Source: a bacterium | GTDB lineage: Bacteria > Vulcanimicrobiota > Xenobia > Xenobiales > Xenobiaceae | Assembly (NCBI GenBank): GCA_022839105.1 | Contig: JALHDH010000001.1 | Location: 1-64,000 of the forward strand | Direction of reading: 5' to 3' | DNA length: 64,000 bases | Shown: piece after piece, positions 26,208 to 36,119 of the stretch | How positions within the stretch are numbered: the stretch's first letter is position 1 | Layout: each line of letters starts with the position of its first letter | Program-made: the position numbers and the translations under genes | Notes under the pieces: generated by a model | The model's database searches: none | The model's input: only the letters and a program-made list of their open reading frames with translations | What the model was told of the DNA's origin: nothing

Positions 26208-26945
26208 TCAGGTCCAGTGAAGCACCATCGGCATCCCCAGGTCCCGGGCCCGGCCGGCCAGATCCAGGAAGGTGATGAAGGCTTCTCGGGCCAGGGATTC
26301 CAGGCCCTCCCGCGGGGCGGGCTCCTCCTTCCAGCTCTCCAGGGCCTCTTTCCCGACCTTCCAGGTCAACTCGTCGAGGACCTGAAGTTCCTTCAGGAGG
26401 GCGGGAATCGACCCGAAGCGGCACTGTTCCTCTTCGTCCTCCTCTTCCTCCTCGGAGTTCTCCGGGTCCAGGGGTGAGGGGGCGTCGAAGACCTCGGCGA
26501 TCCGGGTCGGCAACCACAGATCCACGGCGAAGAGGAGCTGCGGAAAGCGGCTGGGGAAGTCGTTGTCCAGGCTCCGGGCCAGGACGGGGTCCTCCATCCA
26601 GTCCGCTGGCATCGCCTCAGGACGGGGAATTCCCGGATTTTCGGCATAGGCCGCCCAGAGCTGCAAGGCCCCAAGGGCCTCGGGCGAGAGGCGGGCGGTG
26701 GCGTAGGGCAGGCCGGGCGCCTCGGACCAGTCCAGGGGCTCCTCCAGCAGGTCGACCTCCTCGTTGACCCACTGCATCCAGCCCAGAACGGCCTGGCGGA
26801 CCTCCTCAGGGTCCTCTCCTGCGGCGCCGTTCTCGCCCACCCGGACCCGGCGCAACTCGCCGGGCTTCCCTCCGCTCAGGAGGGCCGGCTCCCAGTCTCC
26901 GCTATAATATCGGGTCAGGGTGCCTGCGTACAGATCCAGAGCCAT
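26208..26945 (-). CDS. hypothetical protein (LYAGTLTRYYSGDW N-terminus)
   Basis: 245 residues, cytosolic, function unknown. The first strand-rich segment LDLYAGTLTRYYSGDWE looks like a conserved family start, but I cannot attach a name with certainty. The middle is helical (LGALQLWAAYAENPGIPRP), and a run of acidic residues lies at about 176-190 (EEEEEDEEEQ). The last 25 residues (FLDLAGRARDLGMPMVLHW) read as an amphipathic helix plus strand. The ATG at 26945 is chosen because the motif-bearing N-terminus begins there; the 53-codon upstream extension is divergent from the MazG-like gene's leader. It stands alone between mscS and mazG. Confidence 0.6.
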   Translation of the reverse strand: MALDLYAGTLTRYYSGDWEPALLSGGKPGELRRVRVGENGAAGEDPEEVRQAVLGWMQWVNEEVDLLEEPLDWSEAPGLPYATARLSPEALGALQLWAAYAENPGIPRPEAMPADWMEDPVLARSLDNDFPSRFPQLLFAVDLWLPTRIAEVFDAPSPLDPENSEEEEEDEEEQCRFGSIPALLKELQVLDELTWKVGKEALESWKEEPAPREGLESLAREAFITFLDLAGRARDLGMPMVLHWT

Positions 26946-27063
26946 CGAACCCTCCAATCCGGGTCTTTGAACTCCAGGGACTTCGAAGCGGAACCCGCCG
27001 AGCCCTTCGCCCCGCCGGGCCACCACGAAGGAGCCTCTCCTCTTCAAGGAGAACGGGCCCGCC

Positions 27064-27360
27064 ATGCCCGCCCCCCTCTCCTTCGCCGAATTCCAGGACT
27101 TCATCCGCCGCCACTACCACCAGCGCGACTCGGCCCGCGGCACCCCGGCCACCTTCATGTGGCTGATCGAGGAGGTGGGCGAACTGGCCAGCGCCCTCCA
27201 GCGGCCCCATGACCAGGAGGACCCTCAGCCCCTGGGCGACGAGTTCGCCGACGTCCTGGGCTGGCTGGCCACCCTGGCCAACATGCACGGAGTCGACCTC
27301 GAAGAGGCCCTGCGCAGGAAGTACCTGGATCGCCACGACCCGGCCCTCCACAAGTCCTGA
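27064..27360 (+). CDS. MazG-like nucleotide pyrophosphohydrolase
   Basis: 98 residues forming a single compact all-alpha NTP-pyrophosphatase domain. Metal-binding signature: FMWLIEEVGELASAL (EExxE) and, about 25 residues later, DEFADVLGWLATLAN (ExxD), followed by LEEALRRKYLDRH. Family knowledge: such small MazG proteins hydrolyse non-canonical or damaged NTPs to NMP and pyrophosphate; the exact substrate is unknown. The ATG at 27064 has AAGGAGAACGGGCCCGCC upstream. The PLP enzyme follows 148 bp downstream. Confidence 0.85.
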   Translation: MPAPLSFAEFQDFIRRHYHQRDSARGTPATFMWLIEEVGELASALQRPHDQEDPQPLGDEFADVLGWLATLANMHGVDLEEALRRKYLDRHDPALHKS

Positions 27361-27508
27361 AGGTTTCCCTGGCAACCCCGGCCCGGGAGCCGGACTCGCC
27401 GCCCCCCGATTCCTCCGCCCCCGACAGGGACCCGCGCGGACTCGGGAGAAGCTTCAGCCTGTCCGACGATCCGGAACAAGCCGAGGACCTCGAAAGGAGC
27501 CTGCCCTC

Positions 27509-28879
27509 TTGTCGACCGAAGGCAGCCACCCAGGCCCACCCGAATCCACTCCCCCAAGGCGCCGCAAAGCCCACCGGGGGAAGGGGCAGGAGCCCGCCTA
27601 CTCCGAGAAGACCCACCTGATCCACGGCCGGAACCAGAGCGACCGCTGGGACTACAAGCACCACGTGGTTCCCCCCTTGTCCAGTTCGGTCACCTTCCGC
27701 CTGGACTCCACCGACCGGGCGGCCCGGGCCTTCGTCGAGTTCGGCAAGGGCCACGTGGAGGGCAAGCCCCCGATCTACATCTACGATCGCCTGGATGAGC
27801 CCACCCGGGGCATGCTCGAGGAGAACCTGGCCTATGCCGAGGAGGGGGAAATCGGCGTGGCCTTCGCCTCGGGAATGGCGGCCATCACCGCGGCGATCCT
27901 GAGCTGGGCCCGGGCGGGAGACCGGGTCCTGACCTGCCCGGTCCTGTACGGATGCACCTACAGCCTGTTCCACAACTGGCTTCCCCGCTTCGGGATCGAG
28001 TGCGAGGCCCTCGACCTCAATGACGAAGAGACCCTGAGCCGCAAGCTGACCCCCCAGGTCCGAATCGTCTACTTCGAGACCCCGATCAACCCCGACCTGA
28101 GCCTGATCGACATCGGCCTGGTCCGCCGGGTGGTGGACCGGGCCAACGCCGGGCGCCCGCCACAGGACCGGATCCGCATCCTCGTGGACAACACCTTCGC
28201 CACCCCCTACGGCCAGCGCCCCCTTTCCCTGGGCGCCCACGTGGTGGTGGAGAGCCTGACCAAGAATATCGGGGGTTTTGGAACCGAGTTGGGCGGCGTG
28301 GTGGTCGGCCCGGCCGAGATCGAGAGCGCGCTTCTGGGATTCCGCAAGGACTTCGGCGGCGTGCTCTCCACCAAGAGCGCCTGGGCCTTCCTGGTCTACG
28401 GGCTTCCCACCCTCCCGGTGCGCTACCGCCAACAGCAGGAGACCGCCATGAAGGTGGCGCGCTTCCTGGAGGCCGATCCCCGGATCGACAAGGTCCGCTA
28501 CCCGGGGCTGGAGTCCTTCCCCCAGAAGGAGCTGGCCCGGAGGCAGATGGTCGACTACGAGGGAAGATTCGCCCCGGGGACCCTGCTCTATTTCTGCCTG
28601 AAGGACCTGCCCGGCGACCCCCATGCCGGCCAGCGCCTGATCGACTTCATCGCCGAGAACTCCTATACCATGACCCTGGCCGTCAGCCTGGGTCAGGTGA
28701 AGACCCTGATCGAGCACCCCTACTCGATGACCCACTCGGCCCTGACCTGCACCGGGGACTCCGCCCACCTGGTCGAGCCCGGAGGCATCCGGCTCTCCTT
28801 GGGGCTGGAAAAGGGCGAGGACCTGATCCGCGACCTGAAGGAGGCCCTGGATGCGATCCTGGGCCCTCCTGAACGCTGA
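27509..28879 (+). CDS. Cys/Met-metabolism PLP-dependent enzyme (cystathionine gamma-synthase family)
   Basis: 456 residues. After a 35-residue hydrophilic leader the family core begins at KTHLIHGRNQSDRWDYKHHVV. Visible: PPLSSSVTFRLDS, YIYDRLDEPTRGMLEENLA, FASGMAAI, YGCTYSLF, the PLP-contacting DNTFATPYGQRPL and the Schiff-base lysine Lys252 in VESLTKNIGGFGTELGG. The SLTKN motif differs from the usual SATKY, placing it in a lesser-known branch rather than MetB/MetC/MetZ proper. It probably works on sulfur amino acids (gamma-elimination or replacement); the substrate is not assigned. The TTG at 27509 is used because AAAGGAG lies upstream and there is no ATG before the conserved core. Confidence 0.82.
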   Translation: MSTEGSHPGPPESTPPRRRKAHRGKGQEPAYSEKTHLIHGRNQSDRWDYKHHVVPPLSSSVTFRLDSTDRAARAFVEFGKGHVEGKPPIYIYDRLDEPTRGMLEENLAYAEEGEIGVAFASGMAAITAAILSWARAGDRVLTCPVLYGCTYSLFHNWLPRFGIECEALDLNDEETLSRKLTPQVRIVYFETPINPDLSLIDIGLVRRVVDRANAGRPPQDRIRILVDNTFATPYGQRPLSLGAHVVVESLTKNIGGFGTELGGVVVGPAEIESALLGFRKDFGGVLSTKSAWAFLVYGLPTLPVRYRQQQETAMKVARFLEADPRIDKVRYPGLESFPQKELARRQMVDYEGRFAPGTLLYFCLKDLPGDPHAGQRLIDFIAENSYTMTLAVSLGQVKTLIEHPYSMTHSALTCTGDSAHLVEPGGIRLSLGLEKGEDLIRDLKEALDAILGPPER

Positions 28880-28882
28880 GAA

Positions 28883-28910
28883 CCCCTCCGACAGGACTCC
28901 GCGGGAGGGG
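28883..28910. terminator. possible bidirectional terminator hairpin between the PLP enzyme gene and hypE
   Basis: CCCCTCC and GGAGGGG form a 7-bp stem with a 14-base loop in the 42-bp gap between two convergent genes. No T tract is present on either strand, so this is only suggestive. Confidence 0.3.
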
Positions 28911-28921
28911 AAGCCGGCCGA

Positions 28922-29964
<1,043 letters not shown>

Positions 29965-29968
<4 letters not shown>

Positions 29969-31062
29969 GTGGCCTCCTCCAGGCGACGATAGCGATGGTA
30001 GGCGGCGCAGGCCCCCTCGCCGCTGACCATGGGGGCCCCCAGGGGGCTCTCGGGGGTGCAACGGGTCCCGAAGGCCGGACAATCCGGCGGCCGAAGAACT
30101 CCCGAGAGCACCTCCCCGGCCCGGCACTCGCCGGGTTCCTCCCCGACGCTCTCGACCAGGCCGAAGCGGTGCCGGGCATCGAAGTCGCGCCAACCTGCCC
30201 GCAGGCCCAGGCCGCTGCCGGGGATCTCTCCCAGGCCTCGCCAGCGTCGAGGCACCACCTCGAAGATCTCCTCGAGAAGCTCGCGGGCCTGGAGGTTTCC
30301 CGCCGCCGAGACCGAGCGCGAATACTGATTCTCGACCTCGAAGCGCCCCTCTTCCAACTGATGCAGGCACATCAGGATGCCCTGCAGGAGATCCAGGGGC
30401 TCGAAGCCCGTCACCACGATGGGGACCCGATAGCGGCAGGCGAGAGGCTGGTACTCGCGATATCCCATGATCGTGCAGACATGCCCCGCCGCCAGGAAGC
30501 CCTGGACCCGGTTCCGGGGAGAGGAGAGCAGGGCCTCGAGGGCCGGAGGCACCAGCACATGCGAGACCAGCAACGAGAAGTTCTTCACACCCTGGCGACG
30601 GGCCAGGGCCACCGCCAGGGCGTTGGCCGGCGCCGTGGTCTCGAAGCCCACGGCGAAGAAGACGACCTGCCGCTCGGGATGGGCGCGGGCCAGGGTCAGG
30701 GCATCCAACGGGGAGTAGACGACCCGGACATCCCCCCCGGCCGCCCGGGCTCCAAGCAGATCCGTTCCGGAACCCGGGACCCGGAGCATGTCCCCGAAAG
30801 AGCAAAGGATCACCTCGGGGAGTCCCGCCAGGTACACGGCCTGGTCGATCTGCCCGATGGGGGTCACGCAGACCGGGCATCCGGGGCCGTGCAGCAACGT
30901 CACCTCCTGGGGCAACAGGCGATCCAGACCATGGCGGACAATCGCGTGGGTCTGCCCCCCACAGACCTCCATCAAGGTCCAGGGTCGAGTCACGGCCCTG
31001 CGGATGGCCTCGACGTAGCGCCGGGCCACCTCGGGGTCGCGATACTCGTCGAGGTACTTCAC
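29965..31062 (-). CDS. hypD: [NiFe]-hydrogenase maturation protein HypD
   Basis: 365 residues. HypD carries a [4Fe-4S] cluster and, with HypC, forms the scaffold on which Fe(CN)2CO is assembled. Conserved elements: MEVCGGQTHAIVRHG, HGPGCPVCVTP (redox cysteines), CSFGDMLRVPGS, FFAVGFETTAPA, GHVCTIMG, and the C-terminal cysteine-rich part CRAGEVLSGVLRPPDCPAFGTRC, which holds cluster ligands. ATG at 31062 overlaps the hypC TGA (ATGA). Full length for the family. Confidence 0.95.
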
Positions 31063-31331
31063 GCTGCCCCCTCCGGAGCGGGTTCGCAGGTCTGGACCTG
31101 CGAGTCGGCCACGCCGAGCTCCTCGAGGTAGCGGAAGACCTGTCCGGCCTCCTCGGCGTCCAGGCGCGAGATGGCCATGCCGGCGTGGACCAGCACGTAA
31201 TCCTCCACCCGGGCCTCAGGCAGGCAGGCCAGGCTGACCTCGCGGATCACCCCTCCGAAACGCACGCGGCCCGTGCGCTCCAGGCCCTCTCCTCGAGCCT
31301 CCAACAAGAGCCCCGGCACGGCAAGACACAT
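31059..31331 (-). CDS. hypC: hydrogenase assembly chaperone HypC
   Basis: 90 residues. HypC delivers the Fe-ligand group to the hydrogenase large subunit and needs an N-terminal cysteine exposed after removal of Met; the start is therefore set at the ATG at 31331 giving MCLAVPG, not the TTG two codons upstream. GAGGAGGG lies six bases before it. The beta-barrel segments (GRVRFGGVIREVSLACLP, DYVLVHAGMAISRLD) and the helix EEAGQVFRYLEEL are typical. It lies 12 bp after hypF and overlaps hypD by 4 bp. Confidence 0.95.
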   Translation of the reverse strand: MCLAVPGLLLEARGEGLERTGRVRFGGVIREVSLACLPEARVEDYVLVHAGMAISRLDAEEAGQVFRYLEELGVADSQVQTCEPAPEGAA

Positions 31332-31343
31332 CTTCAACCCTCC

Positions 31344-33656
31344 TCAGGATCCCTCGCGTTCCCCGACCTGGCCGCGACAAGCGGCCGCCAGGACCTGACC
31401 GGCTGCCAGCCCTCCGTCGTTGGGCGGAATGCTCCGGTGCCAGGAAGGCTGGAATCCCGCCTGACGGAGCAGGTTCACCGAGAGCCCGGTCAGGGCCTGG
31501 TTCTGGAAGCAGCCCCCCGTCAGCAGGACCCGCTCCAGGCCGACGCGCTCGGCCACCGCCAGGATCGCCCCGGCCAGGGCCTGGTGAAAACCAGCCGAGA
31601 CCCGCCCCGGAGCCTGGGCGGCCTGGATTCCGTCCAGGACCTCATGGAGCGCGGGGGCCCAGTCCACCTCCAGGAGGCCTCCAGGGCCCTCCTCCAGGGA
31701 GACTGGCCGGCCGATCGGCACCTCCCCGTCCAGGCAGGCTTCGAGCAGGACCGCCCCCTGCCCCTCGTAGCCGTTGAACTGGCAAAGGCCCAGCAGAGCC
31801 GAGACGGCATCGAAGAGCCGACCGGCGCTGGAGGTCCAGGGGCTCTGCACTCCACGGTCCAGCATTCCCTGAAGGACCCGCAGCTCGGCGGTCGGGAAGG
31901 CCTGAAGCGGAGGAAGGCGCTCCCAGGTCGAGAGATCGGGCTCCAAGGCATGCAGGAGCCCCAAGGCGGCCCGGCGCGGCTCGCGCACGGCGGCCTCCCC
32001 CCCGGGAAGCCGGAAGGGGCGCAGGCGGGCCACCCGACGGCATGGCCCGCCCCCCACCACGAAGAACTCGCCCCCCCAGACCGTCCCGTCGGGACCGAAC
32101 CCGGTCCCGTCCCAGGAGACGGCCAGCAGCGGAGGCTCCACCCCCCCATCCAGAATCCCGGCATAGACATGGGCCTCGTGGTGCTGGATCCCGAGGACGG
32201 GCAACCCCAGATCTCGGGCTTGAACGCTGGAGGCATAATCCGGATGCAGGTCGCAGGCCACCCGGGAAGGCTCGAAGCCGAAAAGGGCCGAGAGGTTGCG
32301 CAGGGTCTCCTGGAAGTTGCGACGGGAGGCCAGGGTGTGGAGATCCCCCAGGTGCTGGGAGAGCACCACCTCCCGACCGACGATCAGGGCCAGGGCGCTC
32401 TTCAGGTGCCCGCCCATCCCCAGGATCGGCTCAGGTGTGCCCACCCACTCGGGCAAGGGAAGGGGCAGCGGGGCATAGCCCCGGGCCCTCCGCAGGATCT
32501 GCAGCTCCCCCAGCACCACCTGGGCCACCGAGTCGTCCACCGGTCGGGCGATCGGCCGGTCGTGGACCAGGAAGAGGTCGGCGATGTCTCCCAGCCGCAA
32601 CAAGGCCTCCCCCTCCTCGGTGCAGAGGGGTTCTTCGGAGACGTTGCCGCTGGTCGCCACCAAGGGAAAGCCCAGGTCCTTCAGGAGCAGATCGTGCAGC
32701 GGCGTGGAGGGCAACATGATCCCCAGCCGGGGGGTTCCGGGGGCGACCAGGTCGGAGATGAGGAACGGATCCCGGCGCGGCAGAAGGAGGATCGGAGCGG
32801 CCTGCGAGGTCAGCAGCGCCTCCTCCACCGGCCCGACCTGGCAGACCCGCTTCGCCCACTCGAGATCCGGGACCATCACGGCCAGGGGTTTGGCCTCGCG
32901 CCCCTTGCGCTCGCGGAGCCGGGCCACGGCCTGGTCATGGCGGGCATCCAGGAGGAACTGGAAGCCTCCCAGACCCTTCAGGCCGAGGATCTTCCCCTCG
33001 GCCAGCGCCTGGACTGCTCCCTTCAGGGCCTCGTCCGAGTGGGCCAGGACCCGCCCGGTGCGCTCCCAGAGCTCCAGGCGCGGGCCGCAGGAAGGGCAGG
33101 CCACGGGCTGGGCGTGGAAGCGGCGGTCGGTGGGATCCTCATACTCGGCCCGGCACTCGGGGCACATCTCGAAGCCGGCCATGGTGGTCCCCGCGCGGTC
33201 GTAGGGAAGCGAGCGCAGGATGCTGTAGCGGGGACCGCACAGGGTGCAGTTGATGAAGGGGTAGCGATGGCGTCGATCGTGAGGGTCCCTCATCTCCCGA
33301 AGGCAATGAGCGCAGGGAGCCAGATCGGGAAGGACCAGCACGGTCGGCCGGGCTTCCGGCGTGCTCTCGAGGATCGAGAAGGTCGACTCGCCCAGGGGCT
33401 CGACCGGATGGGTGGCCAGACTGCGCACCGTGGCATGGGGAGGGAGCTCGTCCAGGAGGCGCTCCAGGAACCCGTCCAGGAGCGCGCCCGGGCCTTCCAG
33501 CTCCATGTCCACCCCGGCTCCCGAATTCCGGATCCAGCCGCCCAGACCCATCTCGCGGGCCACCCGGTAGGCGGTGGGACGAAAGCCCACTCCCTGCACG
33601 GCCCCGCGGACCAGGACATGGACCCGGCGACGTGGCCCCTCCAACTTGCCAGGCAT
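31344..33656 (-). CDS. hypF: carbamoyltransferase HypF
   Basis: 770 residues. HypF makes carbamoyl-adenylate from carbamoyl phosphate and ATP and transfers the carbamoyl group to HypE. Domains in order: acylphosphatase (about 12-95; GAVQGVGFRPTAYR, WIRNSGAG), two zinc-finger-like motifs (CAHC, CTLCGPRYS, CPEC, CPSCGP, about 110-190), a YrdC-like nucleotide-binding domain (about 205-390; LGLKGLGGFQFLLDA), and a Kae1-like carbamoyltransferase domain (VACDLHPDYASS, GIQHHEAHVYA, SWDGTGFGPDGTVWGGEF, LLTGGCFQN). ATG at 33656 is preceded by AAAGGAGCTTGA. First gene of hypFCDE. Confidence 0.95.
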   Translation of the reverse strand: MPGKLEGPRRRVHVLVRGAVQGVGFRPTAYRVAREMGLGGWIRNSGAGVDMELEGPGALLDGFLERLLDELPPHATVRSLATHPVEPLGESTFSILESTPEARPTVLVLPDLAPCAHCLREMRDPHDRRHRYPFINCTLCGPRYSILRSLPYDRAGTTMAGFEMCPECRAEYEDPTDRRFHAQPVACPSCGPRLELWERTGRVLAHSDEALKGAVQALAEGKILGLKGLGGFQFLLDARHDQAVARLRERKGREAKPLAVMVPDLEWAKRVCQVGPVEEALLTSQAAPILLLPRRDPFLISDLVAPGTPRLGIMLPSTPLHDLLLKDLGFPLVATSGNVSEEPLCTEEGEALLRLGDIADLFLVHDRPIARPVDDSVAQVVLGELQILRRARGYAPLPLPLPEWVGTPEPILGMGGHLKSALALIVGREVVLSQHLGDLHTLASRRNFQETLRNLSALFGFEPSRVACDLHPDYASSVQARDLGLPVLGIQHHEAHVYAGILDGGVEPPLLAVSWDGTGFGPDGTVWGGEFFVVGGGPCRRVARLRPFRLPGGEAAVREPRRAALGLLHALEPDLSTWERLPPLQAFPTAELRVLQGMLDRGVQSPWTSSAGRLFDAVSALLGLCQFNGYEGQGAVLLEACLDGEVPIGRPVSLEEGPGGLLEVDWAPALHEVLDGIQAAQAPGRVSAGFHQALAGAILAVAERVGLERVLLTGGCFQNQALTGLSVNLLRQAGFQPSWHRSIPPNDGGLAAGQVLAAACRGQVGEREGS

Positions 33657-33707
33657 TCAAGCTCCTTTGAGGGCCCCGGTCTCAGTCCCAGACCAGCCAT
33701 GAGGGGT

Positions 33708-33721
33708 CCAGGCCGGCCTGG
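33708..33721. promoter_or_regulatory. 14-bp perfect palindrome upstream of hypF
   Basis: CCAGGCCGGCCTGG lies about 50-65 bp upstream of the hypF ATG in the 167-bp gap between hypF and the DUF3300-type gene. Its position suits an operator, but a GC-rich palindrome of this length can occur by chance here. I see no convincing sigma-70 promoter in the gap. Confidence 0.25.
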
Positions 33722-33823
33722 GATGGTTCCCCCCTTGTAGCATCCCCCCGGGGAGCCGGGTAATGATGCGGATCAGGCAGGACCGGGGGGCCCGGCGCCT
33801 TGGTTCCCGAGCCTTTTCCCGGG

Positions 33824-35224
33824 TCAGCGACGCGAGCGCTGGCGTTCGCCCGAGGATCGGCCGGGCCGGTCCTCCCCGCTCGGCCGCGTCGGCCGCGTGA
33901 AGTCCGGACGCTCTCCGCTCGGCCGCGTCGGCCGCGTCGGCCGCGTGAAGTCTGAACGCTCTCCGCTCGGACGCGTCGGCCGCGTGAAGTCCGGACGCTC
34001 AGCGCTCGGACGCGAGGGCCGCGTGGAGTCCGGACGCTCCCCGCTCGGACGTGAGGGCCGCGTGAAGTCCGGACGCTCAGCGCTCGGACGCGAGGGCCGC
34101 GTGAAGTCCGGCAGCTCGCCCACCGGCCGCGTCGGCCGCGTGAAGTCCGGACGCTCCCCGCTCGGACGCGAGGGCCGCGTGGAGTCCGGCAGATCGCCCA
34201 CCGGCCGCGTCGGCCGCGTGGAGTCCGGACGCTCAGCGCTCGGACGCGAGGGCCGCGTGAAGTCCGGCAGCTCGCCCACCGGACGCGAGGGCCGCGTGAA
34301 GTCCGGCAGATCGCCCACCGGACGCGAGGGTCGCGTGGAGTCCGGACGCTCAGCGCTCGGCCGCGAGGGCCGCGTGGAGTCCGGACGCTCAGCGCTCGGA
34401 CGCGAGGGCCGCGGGTGCGGGCGCACTCCCACGGGAGATCCCATCCCGACGTGCCAACTCGGGGGTCTGTGAATCAAGTGGGGGCGATAGGGCTCGAATC
34501 GGGTCCCAGGTCCCCAGGGCCGGAAGGAGCCATTCCAGTACCCGCAGGTGCCATAACCCGCTCCCCACCAGAAGCGTCGCCGCTGCCAGTCCCAGCAGGT
34601 TCCGTAGAAGACCCGGTCCAGGAGATAGACGGTTCCCCACACCAGGGCGGTCCGCATCACGACCGAACCCGGGGACCAACCATAGACGACGGCGGGGGTA
34701 TAGCGCGGGACCAGCAGGACATTGGGGTTCAACGAACCGATCGAGATCAGGCCCTCCTGGTCGGTGACCACCCGCACCGTCTCGGTGTCGACCAGGGATC
34801 CCGTGGACTGAGCGCGCTTGCGGAGTCTCTGGATCGAATCGTACAGATCCGAGGTCTGGTTGGCGAAGACCTGGCCCAGGGCGGCAGTCCAGGCCATGTC
34901 CTGGGCCAGCATGGCCAAGACATCGGGGACCAGGACCAGCATCTGGACGCTGGGATCCCAACCGCTCCCCTCCACGGCGTCGGCCACCTCCTGGAGCGAA
35001 CGCCCCGGGTGGGCCTCGACCCAGTGGTGGGCGGCCTGGACCTGGGTGGGCCAGGTCGAGGCCAGCAGGACATTCCCCAGGAGCGAATCGGGGTAGAGCG
35101 CCACGGGGGCCAGCAACCGGTCCAGAGCCTCGGGGTCCATCCGCTCGGCCCGGGCCCCCGCGGGGAGCAGCACCAGGCTGAAGAAGAGGGCGAGGAGGGC
35201 GACGAAGTGGGACCTGCCTCTCAC
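33824..35224 (-). CDS. DUF3300-type secreted protein with 13-residue C-terminal repeats
   Basis: 466 residues with the start at GTG 35224, chosen because GGAGG lies four bases upstream and the signal peptide (FVALLALFFSLVLLPAGARA) then begins after six residues; the frame stays open to 35272. Residues 27-270 match the DUF3300 pattern: LDRLLAPVALYPDSLLGNVLLASTWP, then WDPSVQMLVLVPDVLAMLAQDMAWT, ending with a Trp/Tyr-rich stretch (FWWGAGYGTCGYWNGSF). Residues about 272-443 are repeats of R-P-S/T-R-P-x-x-E/D-x-P-D-S/F-T. The repeat tail is basic and proline-rich, suggesting an extended envelope or wall-spanning arm. Function unknown; DUF3300 proteins are exported. It lies downstream of the GNAT gene. 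Confidence 0.75.
   Translation of the reverse strand: MRGRSHFVALLALFFSLVLLPAGARAERMDPEALDRLLAPVALYPDSLLGNVLLASTWPTQVQAAHHWVEAHPGRSLQEVADAVEGSGWDPSVQMLVLVPDVLAMLAQDMAWTAALGQVFANQTSDLYDSIQRLRKRAQSTGSLVDTETVRVVTDQEGLISIGSLNPNVLLVPRYTPAVVYGWSPGSVVMRTALVWGTVYLLDRVFYGTCWDWQRRRFWWGAGYGTCGYWNGSFRPWGPGTRFEPYRPHLIHRPPSWHVGMGSPVGVRPHPRPSRPSAERPDSTRPSRPSAERPDSTRPSRPVGDLPDFTRPSRPVGELPDFTRPSRPSAERPDSTRPTRPVGDLPDSTRPSRPSGERPDFTRPTRPVGELPDFTRPSRPSAERPDFTRPSRPSGERPDSTRPSRPSAERPDFTRPTRPSGERSDFTRPTRPTRPSGERPDFTRPTRPSGEDRPGRSSGERQRSRR
33896..34411 (-). repeat. about 13 tandem 39-bp coding repeats (13-residue units)
   Basis: In-frame repeats inside the DUF3300-type gene. Consensus unit RPSRP(S/V)(A/G)E(R/L)PD(S/F)T. 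Two main subtypes alternate: SAERPD/SGERPD and VGELPD/VGDLPD, and the last units shift from RPSRP to RPTRP. One unit carries an extra RPT triplet. High DNA identity between units suggests recent expansion and likely length variation between strains. Confidence 0.9.
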
Positions 35225-35268
35225 GGAACCTCCAGGACGGCTGGCGTACCGACCCCGGCCAGGCCGAA

Positions 35269-36000
35269 TCACGTCAGGAGGCCCGCCGCCACAGCCTCCA
35301 ACCTGATTGAACCAGGAAGTTCTGAAGAAGTTCTGGCCGGTTCCTGAAGATCGGCTGAAGAAGGATCATCCGGGAACCCCACCCCTGGTCTGCCGGATGG
35401 CCCAGGAGCGGCGCAGGCGGGCGGTGGCGTCGGAAAGCACGCGGGCGACGGTGGCCGGGTCCAGGTGCTGGATCCCGACTGGGAGCGGGGGGTCTCCTCG
35501 ACATCCTCGGTCTCGACCAGGGCCTTGTGCAGCCATTGGACGTTCCGCCAACGGCCCAGCTTGTAGCCTGTGCGAAGGTGCAGCCCGGCGGGGCTGAAGC
35601 CCAGGTGTTGATGCATGGCCAGGCTTCCCGGATTGGGGAGCGCGATCACGGCATACAGATTCCGATAGCCCTGCATGGCCAGGAGTTCGAAGAGGGCCCG
35701 ATACATCTCGGTCCCGATCCCCCTCCGGCAGCAGGACAATTCCAGGTAGATCGAGACCTCGGCATTCCAGCGATAGGCCGGTTGGGGACGCTCGGCCGAA
35801 GCCCCGGCGAAGCCGACCACCCGCCCGTCCAGCGTGCAGACCACGTAGGAGTGGGAGCGCATCCGCTCGCGGAAGGCCTCCCGGGTCGGGACCTCGAGTT
35901 CGAAGGAGACGGCGGTTCCGGTGATATAGGGGGCATAGACCGCCAGGATCGCGTCCACGTCGTCCGGATTCGCCAGGCGCAGGGTGGGGGTCTCTTCCAT
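35269..36000 (-). CDS. GNAT-family N-acetyltransferase, C-terminus probably frameshifted
   Basis: As read, 243 residues. Residues 1-170 are a phosphinothricin/methionine-sulfoximine acetyltransferase-like GNAT: EETPTLRLANPDDVDAILAVYAPYI, TAVSFELEVPTREAFRER, acetyl-CoA loop SCCRRGIGTEMYRALFELL, LHLRTGYKLGRWRNVQWLHKAL. After about residue 172 the frame becomes Ser/Pro-rich with poor third-position GC, while another frame of the same strand continues with high GC3 (GIQHLDPATVARVLSD) to a stop at 35366. The switch lies at a six-G run at 35487-35492; one extra C would join the frames. ATG at 36000 has GAGGAGGAAACC upstream. Acceptor substrate unknown. Confidence 0.75.
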   Translation of the reverse strand: MEETPTLRLANPDDVDAILAVYAPYITGTAVSFELEVPTREAFRERMRSHSYVVCTLDGRVVGFAGASAERPQPAYRWNAEVSIYLELSCCRRGIGTEMYRALFELLAMQGYRNLYAVIALPNPGSLAMHQHLGFSPAGLHLRTGYKLGRWRNVQWLHKALVETEDVEETPRSQSGSSTWTRPPSPACFPTPPPACAAPGPSGRPGVGFPDDPSSADLQEPARTSSELPGSIRLEAVAAGLLT

Positions 36001-36119
36001 GGTTTCCTCCTCAGGACAAGGCTTCGAGGAAGCCCAGGGTCGGATTTCGGGGTCCGGGCCCCTTCCTCCCCCGGGCGCGCGGGTTCCGAATCCAGACCGG
36101 ACCCCGCCGGCAGAAGCTT

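Noticed and set aside
26903..26910. A TATAAT-like -10 box on the plus strand
   Set aside because: It lies inside the hypothetical gene, where it encodes the Tyr-Tyr of its conserved RYYSGDW motif, and has no spaced -35 element.
33896..34411. Direct repeats resembling a CRISPR array
   Set aside because: Units are contiguous without unique spacers, multiples of three, and encode a coherent protein repeat; no cas genes are present.
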